In this document: positions 19,906 to 28,401 of the stretch, piece by piece
Numbering within the stretch: position 1 is the stretch's first letter
Layout: each line of letters opens with the position of its first letter
Assembly: GCA_948468465.1 (NCBI GenBank)
Contig: CAOKJJ010000007.1
Location: forward strand, 1 to 50,837
Direction of reading: 5' to 3'
Origin: an uncultured Eubacterium sp.
GTDB taxonomy: Bacteria; Bacillota_A; Clostridia; Lachnospirales; Lachnospiraceae
DNA length: 50,837 bases
The notes under the pieces: generated by a model
Seen by the model: the letters and a program-made list of their open reading frames with translations, nothing else
What the model was told of the DNA's origin: nothing
Databases searched by the model: none
Position numbers and translations under genes: made by a program

Positions 19906-20722
19906 AGTCATACACAAGCACCGATATATCCTCTGGAACTTTATATCCTTTTTGTTCCAGCTTTTCATATAAGCAGTATGCGGTGCGAAAGCCAGCACAT
20001 ACGAACGCTGTAGGCATTTTTTCTGGAAAAGCAGCGCTAAAATTACCGTCTTCTCCATCTGCTGCCTGGATTTCCATCATCCATTCTCTTTTCACTGCCT
20101 TGCCGTATTCTTCCATGCATCTGCGAAAACCAAAGCAGCTTTCCTGTATAAAATCTATCCCAAAACCATATGCTAATGCTATATCTTCATGCCCGCGCTC
20201 CAGCAAATATTTTGCGGCACGGTATATTCCCAAATAATGATTTGGCGTTACTGCATCACACGGCAAGTCTGAATTTCTAAAATCAAGCAGCACCGCTGGC
20301 TTTTTTACGATCCGGAATAACTGGTTTGCTTCATTGCCGCTTACCTTTCCAATGAGCAGCAGCCCGTCCACGGCACTGCCCCATTCCGGCATCATCTTTG
20401 CACGCAGTTCGCTTTTCTCATTCAGGATTTTCAGCATAACCGAAATCCCCCGCTTTGATAAAGCAAAAACAGCCTGCTGGTAAAGCGCCCGTTCATAAGA
20501 AGCCTCTCTGTCAGATTCATCTCCGGACAAAACAACCCCAAAACGGATCTCTTTCTTCCTGTCGCGGTATTTTGATGCCTGATATCCTAATTTTTCTGCT
20601 GTTTGTATAACTGCGTCCCGCAGTGAGCTGCTTACCCCTTTTTTTCCGGAAAGGGCATTGGAAACCGTCACAATACTAACATTCAAATGTTCTGCAATAT
20701 CTTTCAATTTCACATCTGACAT
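19721..20722 (-). pseudogene. LacI-family regulator, C-terminus replaced by out-of-frame read-through
   Basis: Starting at 20722 (GAAGGGG upstream), this protein has the LacI HTH KLKDIAEHLNVSIVTVSNALSGKKGV and a periplasmic-binding-like sensor domain (VDGLLLIGKVSG, LLDFRNSDLPCDAVTPNHYLG, ALAYGFG...) up to EDISVLVYDCANI. There the normal C-terminal ~60 residues of a LacI protein are absent: from about 19890 the frame reads through the fused binding-protein gene in the wrong phase (ending QVRTTATALTATAP...) and stops at 19721. The total of 333 residues looks normal by length and hides the damage. It was probably a local regulator of the mannan operon; the DNA-binding part could still work but effector response and dimer stability are doubtful. 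Confidence 0.8.
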
Positions 20723-20772
20723 TCTTTTTGCCCCTTCGTAAAATATCTGTCTGTTTCCTTCTATACTGTCTG

Positions 20773-21576
20773 TTATGTATGGCATGCGACCATCCGGATG
20801 CTATGTCCGCCGCTTTCCCCGCCTAATCGTTTCATCAGCAGCTCAACGCTATTGCGCGCCAGTATCCTTTCCATACTGCGGCTGTAAGTCTGCCTTTCCA
20901 TTAATAGTCTTGCATCTGTTTCTTTATTTTCTGTTCTGCATTCCCTGATGCCATTGATCTGCAGCGCATTGCAATATCCCATATAACAATCCAGCATTTT
21001 ACCAGACTCATAAGGAGTTTTTGTAAAAGTGATCTCCCTGTGCCCTGCATCCATAAGCCGCTGTATCATACGCTGCGTTTCATGAAAATAATCCGGCACT
21101 ACATAATCCATAAGATTATCTGGTCCATAGAAATCAATTCCTACCGCCGGCACATTCCGCCCGCTTTGCACATTATGAATAAAATCCATGCCAGCCTCTC
21201 CCAAAAATATGATTCCGTCAATTTCCACGCCCGTAAAACCACAGCCCTTTGTTTTCGCATATTCCAATACTGTCAGGCCATCATGTTCCGATATGCACCG
21301 GACAATTTCTTTATAGATGTTCATATAAAAAGATGAAATTCCTTCTTTACATCTATCTGCAATTACAATCCCAATACAATAAACACAGTCCTCTTTTTCA
21401 GGATTTTGTTTCAGACGCTGCGGAACATACCCCATCTCCTCTGCTTTATCCTTTACTTTCTGCCGCAGCTCCTCTCCCACCCCTTTTTTTCCATTCAAGG
21501 CATTCGATACGCTGACTATGCTGATATTTAATTCCCTTGCAATATCCTGCATCCTGATTTCTTTTCTGTGATCCAT
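20773..21576 (-). CDS. LacI-family regulator with internal/C-terminal deletion
   Basis: The 267-residue protein begins at ATG 21576 with the HTH RMQDIARELNISIVSVSNALNGKKGV, followed by the sensor N-lobe (IGIVIADRCKEGISSFYMNIYKEIVRC, IDGIIFLGEAG, VGIDFYGPDNLMDYVVPDYFH). After KETDARLLMERQTYSRS the ~60-residue stretch that normally carries the V-PxDISVxGFD segment is missing, and the text jumps to a helix like the end of a LacI protein (ARNSVELLMKRL...). About 70 residues are lost compared with ~335 for the family. It is the first gene after the mannan promoter and 51 bp before the second LacI gene. DNA binding may be retained; inducer control is questionable. Confidence 0.75.
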   Translation of the reverse strand: MDHRKEIRMQDIARELNISIVSVSNALNGKKGVGEELRQKVKDKAEEMGYVPQRLKQNPEKEDCVYCIGIVIADRCKEGISSFYMNIYKEIVRCISEHDGLTVLEYAKTKGCGFTGVEIDGIIFLGEAGMDFIHNVQSGRNVPAVGIDFYGPDNLMDYVVPDYFHETQRMIQRLMDAGHREITFTKTPYESGKMLDCYMGYCNALQINGIRECRTENKETDARLLMERQTYSRSMERILARNSVELLMKRLGGESGGHSIRMVACHT

Positions 21577-21611
21577 ACTCCAAACCTCAGTCATCAAATT
21601 TTAATTTTTAT

Positions 21612-21662
21612 TAACTTGCTTGAAGTTATTTTAATTATATATAAGTTAATTTATAAAGTCAA
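21612..21662 (-). promoter_or_regulatory. Mannan-operon promoter with LacI-type operator over the start site
   Basis: On the minus strand TTGACT (21657-21662) and TATAAT (21634-21639) are spaced by exactly 17 bp, a near-consensus sigma-A promoter. Immediately downstream, covering the expected transcription start, is the inverted repeat TAACTT-N5-AAGTTA (21612-21628), the size and position of a LacI-family operator. The promoter drives the LacI gene beginning at 21576 and, by read-through, the mannan operon. Confidence 0.75.
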
Positions 21663-22015
21663 TGAATTGTTTCATCTTATATTTATTTTTGATATTATCA
21701 ACAAATTCAATATGTAATTTTTGTCTATATTGTATATTTTATGTTTATTTTTTTTGCATTTTTTAATTTATTTCCTGTTAATAAACATTTTTTTATTATC
21801 GTGAACTTCAAAATCACTCGTTTTCTTATCGTTTCAACATTTTCTTTAATCTTTTTGCAAACAATTTCTTGTTTATTGTTAATAAACAAACTTAAAATCA
21901 ATGGGAAACTTTACATAAATCACACAGCATATAAACTAAGGAACTGTCATGAAATAACTTTACATAACAGTTTCTGATTAACAAAGATTAAAAGTCTGCT
22001 TCACGAAACAAAAAT
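21663..22015. other. AT-rich intergenic stretch with a 21-bp palindrome
   Basis: No convincing gene is present. At 21869-21889 the arms TTGTTTAT and ATAAACAA flank TGTTA, a perfect inverted repeat; the half GTTAATAAACA recurs at about 21776-21786. These are candidate binding sites for a regulator acting on the neighbouring LacI genes, or a weak structural element. Very high A+T makes chance repeats more likely. Confidence 0.35.
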
Positions 22016-22044
22016 ATGCCAGGGATAATATTTATCCCTGGCAT
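22016..22044 (-). terminator. Rho-independent terminator after LacI gene
   Basis: A perfect 13-bp stem ATGCCAGGGATAA/TTATCCCTGGCAT with a 3-base loop, followed on the minus strand by ATTTTTGTTT. It terminates the LacI gene ending at 22083. A smaller hairpin (TGCTG-N5-CAGCA) lies just before it. Confidence 0.85.
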
Positions 22045-22082
22045 GATATTCCTGCTGTGAAACAGCAATTTCATATATGTTT

Positions 22083-23108
22083 TTATTTTAATTCTGTCCG
22101 GTCTTTTACCGTCTGTTTCTCAACGATCTTTCCAGTTACAATCTGAATGCCTTCTACATATTTCTGACGCCGTATCTTCTTTATCATAGATTTCACACAT
22201 GTCTGCGCCATCAGTTCCATATTGACGCTGTATGAGGTAATCCTGTCTGCATCCCTGCCCCAGTCGGGCGGCAGAAAATCATCAAAGCCTACTACCGACA
22301 CATCCTCTGGCACAGCATACCCCATCTTTTCCAAATCCTGAATGACAATATGTGCCGCGTGATCACAATTGCATACATAAGCGTCCATCGCTCTATTTTC
22401 ATATAAAATCTGCCTGCCAATATTCCCATGCTGGCTGCGGTCTGGTATTTCCCAACTGCTTTCAAATTCTATATGATGGACTCTCAACGCTTTTCTGTAT
22501 CCCCAAAACCGGTCTGCTATACTGTCCGTAGCATCAATGTTTCCTACAAATCCTATCTTCCTGTGCCCGCGCCTGATCAGATAATCTGTCAGCATAAAGG
22601 TTCCATAATACCCATCCGAAACTACTGTATCAACAGTAACAGACGGCCTGTACGTATCAAGGAAAAACACCGGCAGCTCTGACTGGCTCACTATCTTGCG
22701 AATATACCCCTCATCCATCTGCCCCATAAAAATCAATCCGTCTACTTTCCAGTCGCGCAGCACCTTTGGAATAATTCCATCCATCTCATCTTCTTTTGTA
22801 AGAAGCTCTAAAATACCATAATATTGATTGTCATACAATGCCTTAACTACTTTCTCATATAACTGTCCATAAAATGAAATGGAATGCCCATAATAATTCT
22901 CAGGAATGATCACTCCGATATTTCCCGTTTCCGTAACAGTTGATTTGCCCGATACGCTGGATATATATCCCATACGTTCCGCTGCCTGCTTAATCCTGAC
23001 CCTAAGTTCATCACTGACTCCCGGTTTTCCTGTCAGCGCCTTGGAAACTGCAACCGTACTCACCCCTACTTTCGCAGCTATATCCGCCAAAGTTACATCC
23101 TTAGCCAT
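22083..23108 (-). CDS. LacI-family transcriptional regulator (intact)
   Basis: This full-length 341-residue LacI-type repressor has the HTH VTLADIAAKVGVSTVAVSKALTGKPGVSD at residues 4-30, then hinge, and complete sensor domain including VDGLIFMGQMDEG, LDTYRPSVTVDTVVSDGYYGTF, HRKIGFVGNIDATDS, CNCDHAAHIVIQDLEKMGYAVPEDVSVVGFDD and the closing KIVEKQTV. The start at 23108 is preceded by GGGGGAAC. It is monocistronic, bounded by its own promoter and terminator. Unlike the two LacI genes downstream it retains every segment, so it may now be the only functional LacI protein near the mannan operon; its target is inferred only from proximity. Confidence 0.9.
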   Translation of the reverse strand: MAKDVTLADIAAKVGVSTVAVSKALTGKPGVSDELRVRIKQAAERMGYISSVSGKSTVTETGNIGVIIPENYYGHSISFYGQLYEKVVKALYDNQYYGILELLTKEDEMDGIIPKVLRDWKVDGLIFMGQMDEGYIRKIVSQSELPVFFLDTYRPSVTVDTVVSDGYYGTFMLTDYLIRRGHRKIGFVGNIDATDSIADRFWGYRKALRVHHIEFESSWEIPDRSQHGNIGRQILYENRAMDAYVCNCDHAAHIVIQDLEKMGYAVPEDVSVVGFDDFLPPDWGRDADRITSYSVNMELMAQTCVKSMIKKIRRQKYVEGIQIVTGKIVEKQTVKDRTELK

Positions 23109-23189
23109 ATGTTCCCCCATCGCTAAAATCAAAGTTTATTTTTTTAATCTATTTTAATTAAATTTAATATACTCCAATTTTCTGTTCTT

Positions 23190-23195
23190 GTCAAG
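23190..23195 (-). promoter_or_regulatory. -35 of LacI promoter (with -10 at 23067-23072 offset: 23167-23172)
   Basis: On the minus strand TTGACA (23190-23195) is followed after exactly 17 bp by TATATT (23167-23172), about 60 bp upstream of the LacI start at 23108. The region between -10 and the gene contains TTTAATTAAA-type palindromic AT sequence that could be an autoregulatory operator. Confidence 0.65.
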
Positions 23196-23264
23196 CAGAC
23201 TGTAAAACAGGCAAAATCTGGAACACTCAAAAACTGTTACCTCAAATGGACTTATCATTTTGCA

Positions 23265-24116
23265 TTAAGCGCACTGGCACTTTTGGGTAATGATAACCTC
23301 ACCCTTCGCCTCTTCAATATCCATAATGATCTCGCCCACCTCAGGCACATAGATATGCCCGGACATCGGATTTTTAATGCTGACAATCGAAGCGGTGAGC
23401 GTAGCTTCCACCTCAGAACGTTCAAAAGAAAGATCCGTATCAACCATTTCACAGTTCACCATCTTTAGATTCCTGCAATAGCAAAGAGGCTGTGTCCCGA
23501 TGATTTTGCAGTTTTCAAAAGTCATGTTTTCGCTGTACCACGCAAGATATTCGCCTTTCACTACACTGTCTTTCACTACAATATCCTTTGCGTGCCAGAA
23601 CGCATCTTTCGTATCAAATACACAGTTTTCAAATACAGAATCAGTGATATACTGAAACGAGTATTTCCCTTTCATACGGACATCATGGAACGTCAGATGA
23701 TCGGAACGCATCATAAAGTATTCGCTTTCGACGGTGCAGTCCTCCATTTCCATTCCCTGTATTGACCAGCCAAATTCGGGGGAAATAATGTCACAGCCGT
23801 GCATTTTGATTTTCCGGCATTCACGCAGAGCTTTAATGCCGTGGAGTTTGGTATCAGCGATTTCTGCATTTTTGGAATACCAAAGGGCAGCCCTGCAAAG
23901 TTCGGTCATTTCGGAGTTCTTAATGCTCAGTCCCGTATCGTGCCAGAACGGATAACGAAGATTGAAAAAACAGTGATCCACAGCAACATTCCTGCTCTCC
24001 TTAAAAGCGCTTTCACCATCGGCAGGGCCGTCAAGAGTACAGTCCTTTACGAAAACATCCTGTGCCGCGTAAAGGGCTCTTTCTTCATCAAAAGTTTTAT
24101 TTGTAATGGTCGTCAT
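23265..24116 (-). CDS. DUF3737 family right-handed beta-helix protein
   Basis: The 283-residue protein is made of tandem ~22-residue units with NC/DC and F(E)N(C)xF patterns (SVFENCVFDTKDAFWHAKD, VVKDSVVKGEYLAWYSEN, MTFENCKI), the repeat character of a right-handed beta-helix, and matches DUF3737. The ATG 24116 is preceded by AAAGGAGTAA. It follows a 77-residue helical protein by 23 bp and both are divergent from a LysR regulator, the common setting for this family in Firmicutes. The function is not known; the fold suggests binding or processing of a carbohydrate, but no catalytic residues can be assigned. The C-terminus has a CxC (KCQCA). Confidence 0.85.
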   Translation of the reverse strand: MTTITNKTFDEERALYAAQDVFVKDCTLDGPADGESAFKESRNVAVDHCFFNLRYPFWHDTGLSIKNSEMTELCRAALWYSKNAEIADTKLHGIKALRECRKIKMHGCDIISPEFGWSIQGMEMEDCTVESEYFMMRSDHLTFHDVRMKGKYSFQYITDSVFENCVFDTKDAFWHAKDIVVKDSVVKGEYLAWYSENMTFENCKIIGTQPLCYCRNLKMVNCEMVDTDLSFERSEVEATLTASIVSIKNPMSGHIYVPEVGEIIMDIEEAKGEVIITQKCQCA

Positions 24117-24139
24117 AAATATTACTCCTTTCAGTGTTT

Positions 24140-24373
24140 CTATGATTTGTCTGCTTTTTTCATTTGGTAGACAAGGTAATCCAGGCAGTCGATACATTTT
24201 TGTTTCCTGTGCAGGGAATCAAGCAGGTCTTTTCTGTGTGCAGCAAGCCGTTTCAAGCCGCTCGCTTCTTTTCCATTTTGCAGATCCCCCATAAATTTTT
24301 CGATGGTTTCAGAATCACAGCCTGCATCTTTCAGATTTTGGACCATAGAGTCCAAAGATTCATTTGCACTCAT
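24140..24373 (-). CDS. Small helical cysteine-containing protein next to DUF3737
   Basis: This 77-residue, mostly helical protein (SLDSMVQNLKDAGCDSETIEKFMGDLQNG ... HRKDLLDSLHRKQKCIDCLDYLVYQMKK) has a CxxC (KCIDCL) near the end. AAGAGGAAAAC precedes the ATG. It is co-transcribed with the DUF3737 gene 23 bp downstream and has its own -10/-35 upstream. Proteins of this kind recur beside DUF3737 and LysR genes; the role is unknown. Confidence 0.75.
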   Translation of the reverse strand: MSANESLDSMVQNLKDAGCDSETIEKFMGDLQNGKEASGLKRLAAHRKDLLDSLHRKQKCIDCLDYLVYQMKKADKS

Positions 24374-24407
24374 TGTTTTCCTCTTTTCTATATTGAGTTA
24401 CTATGTT

Positions 24408-24436
24408 ATTATAAGCCCTTTTTTTCAATATAGCAA
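24408..24436 (-). promoter_or_regulatory. Promoter of the DUF3737 operon
   Basis: On the minus strand TTGCTA (24431-24436), 17-bp spacer and TATAAT (24408-24413) precede the 77-residue gene. It is divergent from the LysR promoter. Confidence 0.6.
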
Positions 24437-24460
24437 ATACTTATCTTACATATATTTGTA

Positions 24461-24493
24461 TGCTTGACAAGCATATTACGCTTATGATATTGT
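24461..24493 (+). promoter_or_regulatory. LysR promoter with palindromic operator
   Basis: The plus-strand TTGACA (24464-24469) lies inside the perfect palindrome TGCTTGACAAGCA (24461-24473), with TATTGT 18 bp downstream (24488-24493). A palindrome over the -35 of a LysR gene and close to a divergent target promoter is the normal autorepression/activation layout. Confidence 0.55.
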
Positions 24494-24527
24494 ATTTATG
24501 TACAAGCCCATATCAGGAGGAACTTTC

Positions 24528-25406
24528 ATGGAATTTCGTGTGCTTCAATATTTTTTAACTGTTGCAAGAGAGGAAAGCGTGTCCGGGGCAGCAGAGTTTT
24601 TGCATCTTTCACAACCGACCCTTTCCCGGCAGCTCAAAAATTTAGAAGAAGAATTAGGCAAACAGCTTTTTATCCGCGGCAGCAGAAAAATCACGCTCAC
24701 CGAAGAGGGCATGCTCTTACGCAAGCGCGCGGAAGAAATCGTTGACTTAATGCAAAAAGCAAAGGAGGAAGTTAGTTTCTCGGACGAACCTATATCGGGA
24801 AACATTTATATAGGTGCAGGGGAATCCGCCGGAAACCGCATTCTTGCAAAAGCCGCTTATGAGCTGAAACAGGATTATCCTGATGTTCGTTTCCATATTT
24901 CCAGTGGAAATTCCGTCTTCGTTATGGAGCAGTTAGATAAAGGCCTCATTGATTTCGGTGTGATATACGGTGAAGTGAACCATTCAAAATATGATTCCAT
25001 AAAGGCGCCTTTCACAGACACTTTCGGCGTATTTATGCGTAAGGATTCTGACCTTGCCGAAAAGGAATTTATAACACCGGAAGATCTTATAGACAAACCG
25101 TTGATCGTATCCTCACAAGAAGAGCGGAATCATTGGCCGACCCTGGGACTTATTATTTCAGATATCTCAAGATTAAAAATAGCCGCGACCTATACCTTGC
25201 TTTTTAATGGTTCTTTATTGGTAGAAGAGGGGCTTGGCTATGCCATTTGCTTTGATGGATTAATAAATTTAACCGAGGACAGCAATCTGTGTTTCCGTCC
25301 GATTCAGCCAGCGTTAGAAGTAACCCCGCATATTATCTGGAAACGGTATCAGGTGCATACAAAAGCCGCGCAAAAATTCCTGGAGAAATTGCAGGCGCAG
25401 AAATAA
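24528..25406 (+). CDS. LysR-family transcriptional regulator
   Basis: This 292-residue regulator has the N-terminal winged HTH FRVLQYFLTVAREESVSGAAEFLHLSQPTLSRQLKNLEEELG and an effector domain from about residue 90 (GNIYIGAGESAGNRIL, FHISSGNSVFVMEQLDKGLIDFGVIYG). I chose ATG 24528 because AGGAGG is eight bases upstream. It is divergent from the DUF3737 operon and presumably controls it. It ends just before a strong terminator. Confidence 0.92.
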   Translation: MEFRVLQYFLTVAREESVSGAAEFLHLSQPTLSRQLKNLEEELGKQLFIRGSRKITLTEEGMLLRKRAEEIVDLMQKAKEEVSFSDEPISGNIYIGAGESAGNRILAKAAYELKQDYPDVRFHISSGNSVFVMEQLDKGLIDFGVIYGEVNHSKYDSIKAPFTDTFGVFMRKDSDLAEKEFITPEDLIDKPLIVSSQEERNHWPTLGLIISDISRLKIAATYTLLFNGSLLVEEGLGYAICFDGLINLTEDSNLCFRPIQPALEVTPHIIWKRYQVHTKAAQKFLEKLQAQK

Positions 25407-25410
25407 GAGC

Positions 25411-25461
25411 AGGCAGAGGAAAACCTCAAATCGCTTTTGACTTGGTTTCCCCTGCCCTTTT
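25411..25461 (+). terminator. Terminator after LysR gene
   Basis: The arms GGCAGAGGAAAACC and GGTTTCCCCTGCC (one mismatch region) flank an 18-base loop and are followed by CTTTTATAT. Position directly after the LysR stop supports termination. Confidence 0.7.
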
Positions 25462-25470
25462 ATATCTTAT

Positions 25471-25605
25471 TTATATTCGTTTCAAATAATCCCTTAGTTT
25501 TTCTATGCACGAGTCTGGCACTGCAGGAGGGAAAAGCCAGACGGCAACATACTCATCAGGTGCCGATCCATTTAATTTTATTTCGTAACATTCATACTGT
25601 CTCAT
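25471..25605 (-). CDS. Small 44-residue protein downstream of the chemoreceptor
   Basis: A short reading frame starting at ATG 25605 with GGAGGT ideally placed encodes MRQYECYEIKLNGSAPDEY followed by VAVWLFPPAVPDSCIEKLRDYLKRI. It follows the chemoreceptor gene by 23 bp in the same direction and ends before the LysR terminator. The strong ribosome site and sensible composition support a real small protein; the family and function are unknown. Confidence 0.6.
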   Translation of the reverse strand: MRQYECYEIKLNGSAPDEYVAVWLFPPAVPDSCIEKLRDYLKRI

Positions 25606-25628
25606 AGCTTACCTCCGCTATCTATTCA

Positions 25629-27287
25629 TCATACTGTAAATTTTTCTACCAAATCCTTCAAGTTTTTTGCATGCTGCTTAAGTTCTTCTCCGGACGCGGA
25701 GTTTTCCGTAGCCGCTGCGGAATTGTCTTTTACAACTTCCCCAATCTGCTCCACTGCCGTCAAAAGCTGCGGCATTTCCTGGACGTACTCATTGGAAAAC
25801 GATGACACGAAGGAAATATAGGATATAATCTCCTTTAAGCCGCCCATCATCTCATGCAGCACCATGTTTGTCTCGGACGCGATCCGGTTCCCGTTTGCGA
25901 CTGCCTGATTGGAAGTCTCGATTAAATGCTTCGTATTCTGCGCCGCCTGGATACACTGCCCGGCAAGGGAGCCGATTTCGGATGCCACGACCGCAAATCC
26001 CTTCCCTGCTTCACCTGCCCTCGCGGCCTCAATCGAAGCGTTCAAAGAAAGCAGGTTCGTCTGCTGCGCGATGTCTTCAATGGATGTGATTACATTTTGT
26101 ATGTTCCTGGAAGTGTCGCTGATCTCGCTGACCGCTTCCATGAGCTGCTGCATCTTTTCCTGGCTCCTGTCTATTTCGCCTGTGACAGATGAGACATTTT
26201 CCTGGATTTCCTCGGTCTTTTGGCAGTTATGTTCCATTTGTTCCAAAAAGCCTTTCAAGGCACCCGTCAGCTTCTCCACTTCTTCTTGCTGCTTTTCTGT
26301 ACCGACTTCCAAAAACGTCCCCGCCTTGAATATTTCTTCCGAAAAAATGGCTACATTGTCCGCAGATTCCCGGATGACCGACATCGTGCTGCTAAGCTGT
26401 GAAACGATTTCATGCATGGTAAGGTCGATCTCTTTGAAATCCCCCATGTAGTCAACCTGGGAGGCGTACCTTAAATCGCCCTTCCCGATATTTTTCAGTA
26501 CGCGGGTGATGTCATCAATATATGCGCACAGCTGCCGCGCCATATTAAAAAACGCCTCCGCGAGTTCTTTTACTTCGCCTTCGCCTTGTATGGGGATTTC
26601 CGTGCTGACCTCGCCCCTGGCAATGCATCCGGCTGATTCCGCGAGCTGCTCCAACGGCCCGCTCAGCTCCTCCCCAATCCGCCTTGCGGTCCGCTTCGCC
26701 CCTCGGATACCGATTAAGACAGCAGCCGCAAATAAGGCTGAAAGCACAATCACGCCAATAGACAAGGATCTTGATACCGCGTTCCCCTTTCTGATTTTTT
26801 TGGCCATGAAATCCCCGGCCAGCCCGATGCACTCATTCAGCAAAGGCTCCGCCTGCTGCTGGAACAGCTCCAAGGCTGCTTCATTCTGGTTCGCAAGGCC
26901 AAGCGCTATCACCTCGTAGCGTGAAACGCGGTAGTTTTCCACGGCTTGCCCAAGGCGTTCGAAATCTTCTTTGTCGCCACGGGCCAGCCCGTTTCCGATT
27001 TTATCCATATACTCGTTTGCCTGCCGGTTTGTCTCTACCAGCTCTTCCATCTTCTGGTCCAGTTTTTTGGTATCGGACAATAGGAAAATATCCCTGATCT
27101 GCGTGCCATCCCGGTACAGCAGGGAGAGCATCGTCCCGATATCCCCCTGCGCATAACCGTATTGATCCAACGCCCTTTTGTACAGCCAGCCGGAAACCAG
27201 CAACGCCACGACGGCCACTGTGCCCACCACGGCTGCTACCCTTGTCATAAGGCTGTTCATCTGGTAAAGTTTTTTGCGAATTTTCAT
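25629..27287 (-). CDS. Methyl-accepting chemotaxis protein
   Basis: This 552-residue chemoreceptor has one transmembrane helix at about 16-35, a ~140-residue extracytoplasmic helical sensor, a second helix at about 174-195, a HAMP region to ~250 (and a second HAMP-like [16 protein letters not shown] segment), and a cytoplasmic methylation/signalling coiled coil with the conserved tip [38 protein letters not shown] at 405-440. The short helical sensor is of the four-helix-bundle size, suited to docking a binding protein. It is 9 bp downstream of a sugar-binding lipoprotein gene, so the pair probably senses the ligand bound by that lipoprotein. Confidence 0.93.
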   Translation of the reverse strand: MKIRKKLYQMNSLMTRVAAVVGTVAVVALLVSGWLYKRALDQYGYAQGDIGTMLSLLYRDGTQIRDIFLLSDTKKLDQKMEELVETNRQANEYMDKIGNGLARGDKEDFERLGQAVENYRVSRYEVIALGLANQNEAALELFQQQAEPLLNECIGLAGDFMAKKIRKGNAVSRSLSIGVIVLSALFAAAVLIGIRGAKRTARRIGEELSGPLEQLAESAGCIARGEVSTEIPIQGEGEVKELAEAFFNMARQLCAYIDDITRVLKNIGKGDLRYASQVDYMGDFKEIDLTMHEIVSQLSSTMSVIRESADNVAIFSEEIFKAGTFLEVGTEKQQEEVEKLTGALKGFLEQMEHNCQKTEEIQENVSSVTGEIDRSQEKMQQLMEAVSEISDTSRNIQNVITSIEDIAQQTNLLSLNASIEAARAGEAGKGFAVVASEIGSLAGQCIQAAQNTKHLIETSNQAVANGNRIASETNMVLHEMMGGLKEIISYISFVSSFSNEYVQEMPQLLTAVEQIGEVVKDNSAAATENSASGEELKQHAKNLKDLVEKFTV

Positions 27288-27296
27288 TTCTTTCTC

Positions 27297-28262
27297 CTAC
27301 TCGTTCATTATTTTTTGCCCATCACGCCCAATGACATAGACATCCGTGTATAAAATCTTTTCTTCTGCTTCATCAAATTCCACCGTTGTTTGTTCCAGAA
27401 AGCTTTTAGCCAGCTCGACCGCCTGGTACCCCATCTGGAATGGCTGCTGCGCTACGGTCGCTTTCATTCCGCCCGCCTTGATGCTGTTAATCGCCTCAGT
27501 ATCCCCATTATAACCAACCGTTACAATGTCCGTGCGGCCGCATTCTTCCAGCGCCCTTTGCGCACCCAGTGCCATGGCGTCGTTTTCCGCAAAAATATTG
27601 GAAATACCGGAATCCCGCTGCAGGATCTCCTTTACCATGACATAAGCTGTTTCTTCCTTGGAGTTCGCGTAGACCTGCGCGCTTATCCGGTAGCCGTGCT
27701 TTTGCATCCCGGCCGCGTAGCCTTCCCCGCGTTGGTTGGCATAAATGGCGGATTTCTCGCACTTGACGATCAACGTGCCGTCCGATGCCGCACCCTCCGC
27801 ATCCTCCAAAAGCTTTGCCGTGTAATCTGCTGCGTCTTCCCCGCCGCCATAGCCGTCTGAAAGGATCATGGCATCTTTATCCGAACCGCCATCCCCGATG
27901 TCAATGACGACTACGGGGATTTCCTTTTTATGCGCAAGCTCCACGATCTCCACCAAATTTTCCGGCCGGCAGGGCGATACCAAAAGGGCGTCCACCCCTT
28001 GTTCAACCAGCTCCTTGCAGTCCGCCTCCATCACATCTCCGTCTCCTGCGGAATCCCGAACCTCCAGGCCAATGCCCAGCTCCGTGCAGCGCAGGCTGAC
28101 CGCGTCCGACATCCGCTTGAAATAACTCGCGCTGTTATCGTACACGCTAAACCCAAAAACCAGGTTTTCCTCCTGCCCCTCCTGCCTCCCGCAGCCAATG
28201 CACCCGACGGCCAGCAGGCATACAGACGCAAGACATACGAGCATGATCCCCATCCTTTTCAT
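27297..28262 (-). CDS. Sugar-binding lipoprotein (RbsB/PBP type I)
   Basis: A ~321-residue substrate-binding protein with a signal peptide and lipobox (LLAVGCIGC), then a type I periplasmic-binding fold: FGFSVYDNSASYFKRMSDAV, VDALLVSPCRPENLVEIV, IPVVVIDIGDGGSDKDAMILSDGYGGG, AENDAMALGAQRALEECG and VTVGYNGDTEAINSIKAGG, as in ribose/galactose-binding proteins. The start may be GTG 28268 or ATG 28262; AAGGA upstream fits either. No ATPase or permease of the CUT2 type accompanies it. The immediately following gene is a chemoreceptor, which suggests a sensing rather than a transport role. Confidence 0.87.
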   Translation of the reverse strand: MKRMGIMLVCLASVCLLAVGCIGCGRQEGQEENLVFGFSVYDNSASYFKRMSDAVSLRCTELGIGLEVRDSAGDGDVMEADCKELVEQGVDALLVSPCRPENLVEIVELAHKKEIPVVVIDIGDGGSDKDAMILSDGYGGGEDAADYTAKLLEDAEGAASDGTLIVKCEKSAIYANQRGEGYAAGMQKHGYRISAQVYANSKEETAYVMVKEILQRDSGISNIFAENDAMALGAQRALEECGRTDIVTVGYNGDTEAINSIKAGGMKATVAQQPFQMGYQAVELAKSFLEQTTVEFDEAEEKILYTDVYVIGRDGQKIMNE

Positions 28263-28268
28263 AACCAC

Positions 28269-28401
28269 ACCATCCTTCTTTGTTTTTTACTACTGTACTC
28301 TTGGCATGTTGCTTTTAATTTTTATTTTATCAAAGAACGTCTAAAAATGACATGTATTATTTTCTTTTTTCGGGTAATTTTTTATTCATACAGTCGATTA
28401 T
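28269..28401. other. Intergenic region, no gene seen
   Basis: 133 bp of AT-rich sequence upstream of the lipoprotein gene. It must hold that operon's promoter; I could not fix a convincing -35/-10 pair or a sigma-D type motif. Confidence 0.4.

Noticed and set aside
21663..22015. A possible small plus-strand membrane protein in the AT-rich intergenic region (phenylalanine/isoleucine-rich)
   Set aside because: Composition follows from A+T richness, there is no ribosome site, and palindromes suggest regulatory sequence.
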